A DNA stretch of 64,000 nt from NCBI RefSeq assembly GCF_028554725.1, contig NC_071670.1, positions 74,313,001-74,377,000 on the forward strand, in the 5' to 3' direction. A program made the translations under genes and the position numbers. Under the pieces are notes generated by a model that saw only the letters and a list, made by a program, of their open reading frames with translations, did no database searches and was not told where the DNA came from. The stretch is from Zeugodacus cucurbitae. Taxonomy: Eukaryota > Arthropoda > Insecta > Diptera > Tephritidae. Positions 13,058 to 24,006 of the stretch are shown one piece after another. Position 1 is the first letter of the stretch. Every line of letters starts with the position of its first letter.

Positions 13058-13549
13058 ATTTTTTTTTGTCATTCCAAATTTGTACCATCTTTTCAATTTA
13101 AGCTAAGAACTAATCAAATAACATTTTCCAAATACTTGGGCTTGATATATTCAATGGTTTTTGTTGGGAGAGCTTCAAAGTCCAACAAAGTATCAACGCA
13201 AAGTTACCCAGAAAAATGTGATGAATATTCCAAAGGTTAAAACTCAAAAGTTAACCATAAAATATCAATTGTAAAGTTTTTATTTATTAAAACCAATGTT
13301 ATAGATGTGATTTAGATCATCAAATGTATACTTTCTTTTTCAAGATTTTTTTTAATATGATGTTTTTTCATGGTCCAAAAAAATCATATATTTCACAACA
13401 TCAACAGAATATAACTATTGTGCGCAGGAGCGCGCAGGTTAGCCACTTACACAAAATAAACTTTCAAATCTCCTTAATCGATAGAAAAAAAAATCAGATG
13501 CAATTAGATTAGATTCATGAGTAATTAGCATTTTAATCTACTGCAACTG

Positions 13550-13655
13550 CGTTGTTTGTTTGCTTGATTCGTTGCTTTGTTTTTTGCCTGCTTCGTTGTT
13601 TTGTTTGTTTTTTTGATTGTTCGGTTTGTTGCTTTGTTGTTATTTTTTGGAGTTG
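13550..13655. repeat. T/G-rich degenerate repeat tract inside the transposon
   Basis: An irregular array of units like TTGTTTGC, TTCGTTGC and TTTGTTTG fills about 100 bases just upstream of the transposase-like fragments. It produces a Cys/Phe-rich frame that is not a real protein. Confidence 0.6.
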
Positions 13656-13769
13656 TCTCTCGTTATACAACAACAAATTCCAAGACAGGGTGATGGTACT
13701 AGGTCAGTATAGTAAAACCGAGAGAAGTGCAAACGGGTGAAAAAAATTAACAAAACACGAAATTTTGAA

Positions 13770-14464
13770 ATGGCAAAAGAAATAAAATATTGTGATATTG
13801 CAGAAATTTATATTGACTGCAATAATGATGAAAATTTACTCTTAGGAATGATATCAACAAATTATAGTGAGTTATCAAGCAATGATTTAGAAGTGTTTAA
13901 AAAATGTATCAATAAACTTTTATCCCGCGTTTTAAACAAAAATGTCAAAAGTCAAGTCGTACCAAACAATTATTTTTAAATCAAAATGAAAGCTGGTTGT
14001 CAAACATTTATACATTATCTCTTAATTCTTTGGAATATTCTGATCCATGTTGCTCCAATGCAGCAACGCCTGGTTGTCCAATTAAATGTTTTGATGATTC
14101 TTCTTCGCCATCAAAAAGAATGAAGAATTAACAACTGCTGCTGCATACCACTTCAGCTGATATAATAACATCAGCTGCGAAAAAATAGAAAAAATGAACA
14201 AATGAAATTAACTCCAGAGAAAGCTCTTAGTCTTATACTTGATGCTTCGTTATCCAAACATCAATATGAAATATTGCGAAATAGTGCTAAGGAAATTAAT
14301 TGTGATATTTTTCCACCATATAAAGAGGTATTTTTTGTGGATATTATCAGTTGTCAATTTTTTTTTTAGCTTCATCGGATCCTTTTATTAACGGTTTCAG
14401 AACAAATCCCAAAAATAAAACTTTAGAATTGGACGACGATGTTAAAAAATTAATTGTTGAATAA
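13770..14464 (+). pseudogene. Broken transposase-like gene inside the Transib-like element
   Basis: Three plus-strand fragments read as one damaged protein. The first runs from ATG 13770 to TAA at 13977, is rich in Asp/Asn/Lys/Leu, and appears to shift frame at a T run (about 13972) into a further 50 or so codons that contain a Cys-rich patch and end at TAA about 14130. The second, 14205-14327, reads as a helical segment rich in Leu/Lys/Glu, starting Lys-Leu-Thr-Pro-Glu and ending Pro-Pro-Tyr-Lys-Glu. The third, 14372-14464, starts Ser-Ser-Asp-Pro-Phe and ends Val-Glu-stop, like a natural C-terminus. The catalytic core that should lie between the second and third pieces is absent. I recall similar N- and C-terminal wording in uncharacterised insect transposase-like proteins, but an alignment is required. 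Its position inside the inverted repeats supports a Transib transposase. Confidence 0.5.
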
Positions 14465-14621
14465 ATAATTAATAATACATGATCATTTTTGAATATTTAT
14501 TGGTTATGTTATATGGGAGGTGGGCGTAGTTGTGGGCGGATTTTAACAAATTTTTTTTTTCATCTAATTTGGCAATATGAGAGATGTGTGCCAAATTTCA
14601 AAGCCCTACCTCGATTCCTTC

Positions 14622-14660
14622 TATTTTTTGCCGCGGCTTGTATGAAGCGGCACCACTGTG
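14622..14660 (-). promoter_or_regulatory. Right terminus: heptamer, 23-bp spacer, A-rich nonamer-like block
   Basis: Read on the minus strand: CACAGTG (14660-14654), a 23-base spacer (14653-14631), then CAAAAAATA (14630-14622). With the left end this gives a 12/23 pair. A runs are common in this DNA, so the spacer match alone is weak evidence. Confidence 0.5.
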
Positions 14661-14665
14661 TGGCG
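14661..14665. repeat. 5-bp target-site duplication, right
   Basis: TGGCG immediately after CACTGTG, identical to 13025-13029. Confidence 0.7.
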
Positions 14666-17600
14666 CTGTCCCACCGTCTTTAGAAAGCGCAAAATGGTGA
14701 TAAAGTAACCTTTTTACGATGCTTTCTCTTCACACGTTTACTAAATTTTATTATTTTCTATTTGTACTTCAGTTTCCATTGATTTCAGACTCCGTTGGGA
14801 ATTGCGCATTGTGTCACATACTCGTAAGGGCACCATTCGAGGAATCTGTTCGCATGTTTATATGATTGTTCGAATCGACACTTCTATTCGAATCAAGCAA
14901 GAAACATCAAATCTATTGATTCAAAATAACTGAGTCATGTAATGAAATTGTAAGCCAAATGCATTCTCTTAAAATACAATATGTTCATTTAGATTAATTT
15001 ATATATTTAGCTTAAAATATCAACAAAAAAGGCGGTCTAACGCCCACTGTTCATTTACCAGAAAAATTGTCGTGATTGTTGTGATTTTCCCTACTTCACG
15101 ATATTCAAACCCTTATCCTTTCGAATATAATCTCTTCTTACAATCACACATCATGTCGCTGTGTTATGAGACAAAAAGTATAGAGACCTTATTTGTTGGT
15201 AAATAACAAGTAGAACATTTCCAAGAAGTTAACCGACAAAAGCATAAATAAATTTCTCAACACAAGCTGTATTCAGCTCTTTCATTCGGCTGCCAGAAGT
15301 TCTGTACGATCTCATAATTTATTTAAGCTCAAAAAATTAGTATTCTCATTACCACTTTTATTTTAGCACAAATTCCACGTTTTATTTCCCTTTTATTGGC
15401 TTTGGTACGCAGCATTTCGAGAACTTGAAGGATCTGCAGTGGCGTGTTTCATCTTTTTATTTGCGAAGAAGTGCATATTATTTGAACATACTCGCATACA
15501 AGTATATCCACGTATACATGCCGTATGCTGGGCCAGAGGAAAATTCGGGGTATTTTCATTTACTTACTGTGGACTTGTGACTGCGCCGTGCCAAGTTGGC
15601 TAACGAAGGCAGTTCATGCCGGAAATTATTTTATGATTTATAAATTTTACGATTCGCGCACAGAAACCTCCCACGTACGTGCGCTCGGCCTCGGAGCAGC
15701 ACACATCCAGCAAGCGGTGGTCAGCCATTGTCACTGTCAAGCGGCATTCGAGAAAAGAGTCGGCTACGCGAAGATACAAACGCAATCCACCCGCAGGCAA
15801 GTGTACAAAACACTCTCACACATACACACAAACATTCGCGCACAGATGAAGTAGCGCATGCAAATATATATGTGGCTGCTCGCCACCGGGTGAGTCCATC
15901 TATGCCTCAGTCGTGAGCACGCACAGTTACCTTTGTGTGTGTAGACTATTGCGCACATGTTCATACCAGAAGTCACTTTTTGCTTTTGTTTTATATTTCT
16001 GAATGCCCCAGACACTCGCTTGCATGTATAGACACACGCACACTTGAAATCACTTGTGCTTGTATGTGTGCGTTGGTCACGCAAGGGCGATAAAATAAAA
16101 AATGCAGCAAGCAAAGCCGTAAGCGAAAATAAAACGAACGAAGAAAGTGAAATTGAAAGTGAAGCAAAGTAAAAGGCGGCAAATGGGGTGAAGGCGAATT
16201 GAGATATCAGCATGTCCTCGCGTTTAAATAAATTTAATAGCGTTCGCTTTTTTGGTGCGCTTTCAGCACGAGCAGACACTGACCGTCTTTCTAAAATTAG
16301 AATTGTGTCAATAGACTCAGTACTCAGTGTACTATCACATATTGCCGACTATTGAGCTCAATTTACTGCAGTGGGTTATTGTAGCAAGCTCAAAATTCAG
16401 TAATATTCATATTGAATGTACTTCTCTTTCACTGCTGACCCACGAGCTAGTTAACGTGTTATATAGTATACCTTGGCCCCCTTCAAGCAAATTTCGCTGA
16501 AACACTGCACATGAATAATCATATGCGGGCCAACCATTTACATATGTAAATACTTTACAACAAAACAAAACAGCAACGTGCAGTGTTGACGCAGCGCCCA
16601 CATGAACTCATTAAATGGAGCTTCCGAAGCGCCCCCGCCGCAATCGAGTGCTGACTCCGAACTGCATCCGCCGTGTATTATTAATCATTACAAGCCCAAA
16701 GCCCATCCTCTGTACCAGCACACGAACACATGACACACTCGCCACACTCCGCCCACTTCGAAAGTATTTTCGGCTCAATATTATCAAATTTGTATTGTGT
16801 CGGCATCAATTGGCAATTATTCGAAATTTACTGCAAATTCGAGCAACTGCAAATGCAAAGCTATCAAATTAGTTAAGCCCTCATAATTTGCACATGCATA
16901 CATCTGTGTGGTGCAGTAAGTTTGGGGGTTTATTAATATGGAATAATTGCAAGTTCATAATGAATTTACAGAATTGGCCCAACAACAACTCATAGTTGCA
17001 ACTGAATTAAATGGAAAGCAATAGTCGAACAAAATTAGTTGGTGGGAAAACATTTTAGAGTGCACAAAATAACGGGATGCTGAACACTTGCCATTTTCGG
17101 TGTTTATGTGTAGACGAATCAGCAACCCAAGTTAACACAATTTGGAACGCACACAACACATTTGAGATGAAAGTGGTGTAAAAAAACATTCTTAAATACA
17201 TCACAACAACAATAACAAATATCAGCAATTTCTGAATACAAGTTAACTGCTCTCAAAAATTAGCTTCTCCACCTGCCCAAAGCTTCAGCCATTTGGTATT
17301 CTACTGTAAACAAATTTAATCTGTATTTGTTGTTAAAATGCTTGTAAAATATGCAAAAGACTACCAGTTATAAATTTTGAACTCCTTTGGGACTTAATTG
17401 ATTTATTACACTGTGCTATTTTGTAACGCAATAAAACATGTTTGTTATTATTTAAAAGCATTTGATATTACAACAACTAACTTCGCTTTGAATGGTGAAC
17501 TTATGTTATCGACAGACTTATTATCATCAATCGATAAAACTCATTCATAGTAAAGTCTGACGACCGGAGATTTATATTTCCAAAAATCTTTAAATTATAG

Positions 17601-19974
17601 GAGAGACGAAGTTAGAAGCAGGGATCTCATACTCAAAACAAACGATTAACCAAATTGTTGAATTAACAGTTATAGTAGAACAGTAATGCAAAGTAAAGTG
17701 AAAAGGAACTTATTTGATAGCAATTTTTAGATTAATGTTAAAATTAGGATTGATTTTGCCAACATTGAAATGTCTTCAAAAGATATACTCACTTAGCTTG
17801 TACGGCTAATTCTTGTGTTCGGCAACCAAATAGTGCTTCTACGATAGCCCATATCTGAACCGAAGACGAAAAGAGCAATTGACCTTCCAAAGTTCATGAT
17901 AAAAAATAAACAAATCCAAAAACTATTTTGAATGCCCGTAAATTGAAGGTCGTCGGAATAGTTTATAATCTAATATTATTAAAGGAATGTATTAATAATT
18001 GCTAATAATAAAGAGGTAAACACTGAGGCTGCAAACATGTATGTCACTACCAAAATGTTAGAGATGAAAAAATTATAAAAATAAATGTCAGAAAATAAAT
18101 AAATCAGACGAGCGCTATAATTGGCTTTCCATGATGACTATAATGAATAAATGAATATATTTTTTAAACTTTTTGAATTGTATGGATACAAATATAAGCA
18201 GCTATGAAGATATTTTCTCATAAACAATTAGGCTAATACCACAAACCTTATATAGCCTGATAGCATGAATTAAGAACAGTGTCGTTAAGAAATTTAAAAT
18301 CAAACAGAAATCAAGTTAATAGTGTGAGCTTAAGCCACAACCCTTCTCCTCCTATCTGAACAGGTCTAACGCATTTAAAATAACTGGATTATGTCGCTCA
18401 AGTCGACGTCGATGTCGATACCTCAATTAAAGCTGCCACTGAAAATCCTATTACGCAACCATCTTCGTAAACATTGAGAACTCAAACGCACTCCTTTAGT
18501 CAGCTGCTCGGAGGGACTTTCTTTTCGTTGTTATTGTCGATGCAAATAGGCCAACTGTACCATTGAATGTTGCCACAAAATGCCACAATCATGCAAAATG
18601 ACATCGGCCAGTCATTCGGCAGTTTTAAGAAAATTTAATCTGCAAAAATCCTGGGATGGGGATCCATGTGCCAGCGTTGGCACATCATGTGTGGAGCTGT
18701 CTGTCTACACGCACATGTGTACCTCCTCATTTATACTCGAACCCGAACTAAGTCTTCCGAAGCCATGGCGAATGAACAGCTGGGCATTACACACAACATA
18801 CAAAGAAGTGAAATGTCAGGTGTTGTTTTTGGTTTTGTTGTTGTTATGGTGTGTTGTTGATGCTATGTCACTCTATTGTCAGTATTAAGGATATTAATAT
18901 CTCTTGCCAACACGCTGCCGCTCACACAACCACAAGCACATTTCAGTAACCGAAGACAAACGTTCATGTGAGCGAGCTCACACTCACGCCCAGAAAAGGA
19001 AGGGATTCACTTAAGCCGTAAAATAATTAAAATTAAAAGGATATCGTTGCACTTTCATACTTAATGCTCGAAGCAAAGTGCGAAAGGTTAGTGGGAAAGC
19101 TACTTGTGTTTATGGGACCCTCAACATCTGCAATTTAATAGCGTTTTAAGGTTGCATATTTAAAATCGAAAGATGTACCGTTAGATGTGCCTAAGCCTGT
19201 GGCTGTGCACATGTCAAGGAGTTAGAGTAGTTTCTGTTACATACACATACGAATATACATGATTAGGAGACGGCAGGAAATGTGTTAGTTTGTCGAACAG
19301 CCTTCTTAGTACTTCCCGTTGAGATATCGTTATGAAATTTTCAACAAAAATCTAGAAAAATATTTTAAATATTTTATAAATAATATATTTCTATAATAAT
19401 AAATTGGCCACATCGTGCATCTATATCTTATAGCTCCCTTAGCAACGTTCGGGAAAAGTTATAATAATTTTGTTATTTTCGGTTTTAAACTATTTAATTT
19501 TATTATAATAAAAGATATATTAATATATGGAGGGAAAAAAGGCGTGGTTCTAATTCACATTCTAATAAGACATTTCTATACATATATTTATATGTATACA
19601 GATTGTATGAAAAAGAAATCATCTCAAGTCAACAAGTAGAAATGTTTTAGCAAAACTCACGTGGAATCCGATGCAGACAGGGGATTAGAATGGTCTCTAA
19701 AACGCTGCCTTTCGATTTTACCTCAATAATATCGGTCGCAACAAAAAAATTGCCATAAAAAACAGTGTTTCTTGAATAAAAACTGTTTAATTTCAAATTA
19801 TTTAAAATTTTGGACCAACGAATTGTATTTTCGGATCCGAATTGAAATCGCGCGATTTCCAAAACATGCCTGTATAATCAGATATTTAACAAAAAAAATT
19901 AAAACCCAGTAACGAAGGGCTATGTTCATATCTGAGAGATTTACCAAATTAGCCAAAAACACTGAAGCCCTCAT
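14666..19974. other. Non-coding stretch
   Basis: No gene is supported. A 171-codon open frame on the minus strand (15764-16279) crosses GT/CA-rich DNA and lacks an ATG at its start. Overlapping frames on the other strand and the simple composition make chance the best explanation. The remainder is A+T-rich DNA. Confidence 0.45.
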
Positions 19975-20570
19975 GTTCTATATCTGGGGCCTTGAAAGGT
20001 TATAGCCACTTTCGGCAATTTTTACACAGGTGATGCCACACTTTAAATGTAGTATTTGTATCAGATGGACTTCAAAACTGTAGTGTAAATGTTGTAAACC
20101 AATTTTGCCAATTTTCAAACTGTAGTATTGGGTGGCAAAAAAAATTATGAACCGAATTTCGATGGAATTGGTCGAGTAGTTCCTGAGGTATGGTTTGAAC
20201 CCATAGGTGGGCATCTCAGCTTTTCCGTACCACCTTTACGATAAAATTTAGGCTTTCTGGGTTTTTCCTTACTGAATTAAAGCACTTTTAGTAGTTTTCA
20301 ACATAACATTGGTATGGGAAGTGGGCGTGGTTATAATCCGATTTCCTCCATTTTCATGCTGTATAATCAAGTGCTTAAAGGAGATGACTTCAGAAAATTT
20401 GGTTGATTTAGCTTTAGCAGTTTATGAGATATGCACAAAAAACATAAAAGGGCGTAGCCACGCCCACTTTCCCAAAAAAAATTATCCTAATATTCCCCTG
20501 CCTAATGTGTTCCTTGGTACCAAATTTTGTTTTCATAAATTTATGTATGGCTTAGTTATAGCACTTTTCA
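19975..20570 (+). repeat. Eroded copy of the dispersed fly repeat
   Basis: Blocks of this segment match the repeat at 59150-60208 in order and orientation: a part around GATGCCACACTTTAAATG, the phrase TTATGAACCGAATTTC, TTTTCAACATAACAT near 20300, GGGCGTGGTTATAATCCGAT near 20322-20341, and CCACGCCCACTT near 20460. It has many mismatches and gaps and lacks both terminal TATACTCTCGCAA-type ends, so it is an old fragment. It contains a 118-codon frame at 20309-20665 that is not a gene. Confidence 0.75.
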
Positions 20571-23448
20571 AGGCAAATTTGACCTTGAAGAAACAAGATT
20601 GCGTTAGAAGTATTCGCTGCACTGTGAAAATGAACATGTACTTACGTCTTCGATTCTATTTTTAGAAAGTTCCGTTAGATTTCCAAATAAAACTGTTTTA
20701 CCATATAAAATCTTGATCCTTTTGGAGATAATGGCCTATGGGGGGAGCCACTGTGCAGTGTGTAGTGAATATAAGAAGAAATTCGGTAAAGATCTTGAGA
20801 TACCTTTAAAGACAGCTGAAGTTTCAAATTTGAGACTTAATTTTTATATCGCAAGTGAAGTATATTTTATAGACTTCAATTTTATATCATTCTTTGGGTC
20901 AATTTAAATATATTGGAAATACTGTTCTCATATAAAGACAAGACAGTTATTAAGCAATGCGTGGACTTAAATGGTTTCCCAAAAGTCTATAATGGACGCG
21001 AATGTTACTAGCATTATTTTTCTGAAATTCTTTTTAAACCTCAGCTGGATAAAGTGAAAACTGGGTTGTTTTGGGCGATTTCCATGTAACTCCTTCAATC
21101 ACGAATGCTCAGACGTAGGCTAATATACCGCATAAAATTTCTTTAAACACAGCAAATCGTAATCGATAAACTCATTTATCACAGAGTACAAATCCCTTCA
21201 TAAATTTCTATGCTCAAAGTGTTAAGAAACGCGATAAGACAGCAAAATCTCCATGGAATGCTGCTGGCCATGGTGAGCAACAAACAGCATAATGGCAACA
21301 GCAAAATGCTAACAACATGTATACATTAATTTTTGGTAAGAACTCAAAATCATGCTCACCGCTGCGACGATGTCAGGCGGCGGCTATGTAAAATGTTATT
21401 TATTCGCTCTCGTAATGTCTTGCTGAAGCATGCTACGCCAGCGCTGCAGCTTCAAATAGGTTCTTTATTAGAGCTTTTGTTGTCATTAAATACACGCACA
21501 CTTGCCTGCGAAACTCGGAGCTCGGCAGTTTCTTCACAATCAAGGAAAACACATCTACCCAACAGTCAACACGACAGCACCGAGGCTGGGGATAGAATAG
21601 GCCCTATAATAGGCAAGAGTGTACTCAAATATAATGTCTTTTCTGAGCTCATGAGCACCCGTAAACCTTATGGTTCGAAGTAATTTATTTCGTAGTTGCC
21701 AAATGTTCCCAAAACCAATAACCTCAAATTATCAAAAACTATATTTAGCCGTTCCTCAGAAGGCCAAGAACTAGATCACGACAGTCGCTCCAGTGTGTAT
21801 CTGGACCAGTTGTGGTGTCAGTTCGTGCACATTCGTGCAGTGTACTCGGTTGGAAGTGACTGTGCAATCTTGTTCGAGCGATTCATTGTTGCGTATACGC
21901 CCTTGTGGCCCTCCTCTCGCTGTAGTCATCAGCAATTAGATTTCGCCAGTCACAGCGAATAACTCTGGTGACAACTGAGCAGTCCTGCGCTTATAACAAT
22001 TTATGCTTTTGTGTATTTTGTGTATTTTTTGCACTCCCAGAGTGTTGCTGAAGTGACAGAATTTATGTACTTTCTTAAATATAAATTACTTCGGCGCGAT
22101 AAGTGCTGCAGCGCTAAAGCAGGAAGACGAGCACAGCAAATAATTACTTGCACATATAAATCAACTACATGCGCTATTGGCCTTGCCCACTGATATTGTA
22201 CATATCTATATTAAGTGGAACAATATGCAAGAAGCTTAATTTTCGATGGCTTTTTGGAGTTTCTGCCTTAACGTATTAGAAGACTGAAAACATTGTATTA
22301 CATATACTATTTAAACAAGACTCAATTTCAGAACTCGCTAATTCTTCAATGCTTCAAATCACTTTCGGTTATTTAAAATTGCTGAACATCAACCAAAATG
22401 TCTTTGCCTCAGCTTCTTCGGATCTTCCCAAGATTTTTTCACAGCTCCCAAGTTAAAGTCCTGAGCAACAAAGTCGAAGGTAAATTTGCTTATATGAACT
22501 AACTTCGAGCTTTGCCAACGTACTGTCCAACGCCTGTTATTTCCACCTCCTGGAATCCTCATATGGCAGGCGTGCAACCATAATTTGAATGTGCCACATT
22601 TTACAGCCAGCATATGTCGCGGCTTATGGATTTACAGTTGTGTGGCCACCATAACTGGAACTGGAGTGCAACTGACCAGTTAGCCAATCAGCCATACAAA
22701 TACGATGCACAGCTCTTAAAACAGCAACAGCACAACAACGAAACACTTTAACGGCATCCGCCTCATTGTTCAGTGCCCTGAAAAGCCTTGGACAGTGCGA
22801 TTTTCGCAATGTTCAAATTTCTTGTTAACAGAGACAGTAGGTAGCCTGCTTCCCCGTAGCAACTATTTACCTCTGTTGATAACTGCTGGTTGTTTTTCTT
22901 TGTTTTTGTCTTCACGTTCTTCTCCTTTTACACACTTTAACTCGAGCACTGCAAAATCGTCTTTCCTTCGTTGCGGTGTCGTTCGTTTTGATTTCGACTT
23001 GTTTGCAAGCAATTTATTTATTGCCACATCATAAATCTCAGCATAAAGCCATTGTGGAAAAGAGCTGTTAATGTTCTTTAATGCTCGTGTTGCCGTACTC
23101 TCAACGCACTGGCTGCAGATGGTTCTTATTGTTGCTGGGTTGTTATCATGTTGCCACTTCTGCTCTCTTTGCTGCAGTCCTATCTCCGATTTTTCTTCCG
23201 TTCTGTTCTCAGCTTTCGGCTATTGCCCGCACGATTCGCGCCAGACTAAATGTCCCTCGAAATAATTTATGAAATTTTTAACTTAATGATCGCAACAAAG
23301 TGGCGGAGCTATAAAGCAAGTGCAATGCCGCCCATAATCATATGGATGCAGATGAGAAATAACAACACCGTAGTTGACTCCGATCAGATATTAATGTTGC
23401 AAGCAGACTTTCAGTTGGCTGCTCATTGAAAACCCTGAGACATGGGAT
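20571..23448. other. Non-coding stretch
   Basis: No gene is supported. Short overlapping frames at 21333-21962 and 22389-23272 show no splice signals, family motifs or ATG context that would set them apart from chance. Confidence 0.45.
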
Positions 23449-23462
23449 TGCAATCAGAGGTA
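23449..23462. repeat. 14-bp target-site duplication, left
   Basis: TGCAATCAGAGGTA, repeated exactly at 23993-24006 on the other side of the retrotransposon fragment. Confidence 0.75.
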
Positions 23463-23992
23463 TGTATGTATGTAATTGGCTTTGAACCGTTTAGCCGGTT
23501 ATAGCCGAATCGATGAGAGCCCGCCACTCCTCTCTTTCCTTCGCTGTCTCGCGGCAGTTGGAAATTCCAAGTGTAACCAGGTCGCTCTCCACCTGGTCCC
23601 TCCAACGGAGTGGAGGCCTTCCCCTTCCTCGGCTTCCTCCGGCGAGTACTGCATCGAACACTTTCAGAGCTGGAGTGTTTTCGTCCATTCGGACAACATG
23701 ACCTAGCCAACGTAGCCGCTGTCTTTTTATTCGCTGAACTATGTCAATGTCGTTGTATAACTCGTCAACGGTATTCGCCGTTGCCAATGTTCTGAGGACC
23801 ATAAATCTTGCGAAAAATTGTCCTCTCGAAAACTCCTAGTGTCGTCTCATCATCCATAAAGCAGGACGGGAATGATAAGCGACTTGTAGAGTTTGATTTT
23901 GGTTCGCCGAGAGAGGACTTTACTTTTCACTTGCCTACTCAGTCCAAAGTAGCACCTGTTGGCAAGAGTGATTCTGCGCTGGATTTCGAGGC
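23463..23992 (-). mobile_element. 5'-truncated non-LTR retrotransposon, 3' part of RT ORF
   Basis: On the minus strand the fragment encodes the end of a reverse-transcriptase polyprotein. From the right edge it reads as EIQRRITLANRCYFGL, then a segment ending LIIPVLLYG followed directly by stops where ETW would be expected, then FRED, and after a frameshift near 23800 the long frame 23802-23491. That frame carries RLRWLGHVVRM and GRGRPPLRWRDQV, hallmarks of the C-terminal part of RTE/CR1-like retrotransposon proteins. The 3' end is a (TACA)n tail at 23463-23475. The element is flanked by a 14-bp duplication, so it arrived by target-primed reverse transcription and was truncated at its 5' end. 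Stops and frameshift show it is dead. The exact clade is uncertain. Confidence 0.8.
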
Positions 23993-24006
23993 TGCAATCA
24001 GAGGTA
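23993..24006. repeat. 14-bp target-site duplication, right
   Basis: An exact copy of 23449-23462, directly abutting the truncated 5' end of the retrotransposon fragment. Confidence 0.75.

Larger units (their letters stand above)
13030..14660. mobile_element. Transib-like transposon, internally deleted, with 12/23 RSS-like ends
   Basis: The ends are inverted repeats: CACAGTGTTGCC at 13030-13041 and GGCACCACTGTG at 14649-14660, which match in 11 of 12 positions. Both begin with the heptamer CACAGTG, the heptamer of V(D)J recombination signals and close to the termini known for Transib elements, the relatives of RAG1. From the left heptamer, 12 bases lead to an A-rich nonamer-like block (GAAAAAAGG, 13049-13057). 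From the right heptamer, 23 bases lead to CAAAAAATA (minus-strand reading of 14622-14630). The element is flanked by TGGCG on both sides. Inside are broken plus-strand protein fragments at 13770-14464. At 1631 bp it is far shorter than an autonomous Transib, so it is a dead deletion derivative. The heptamers, inverted repeat and duplication are seen; the family name is inferred. Confidence 0.68.

Noticed and set aside
14505..14545. GTGGGCGTAGTTGTGGGCGG, resembling the GGGCGTGGTT motif of the dispersed fly repeat
   Set aside because: Too short to call another copy; it may simply be part of the Transib-like element.
15764..16279. 171-codon open frame on the minus strand, the second longest open frame in the window
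   Set aside because: It begins with GTG rather than ATG, runs through GT/CA-rich simple sequence with other open frames on the opposite strand, and has no recognisable domain or splice context.
20309..20665. 118-codon plus-strand frame
   Set aside because: It lies largely within an eroded dispersed repeat and extends past it; the repeat itself encodes no protein.
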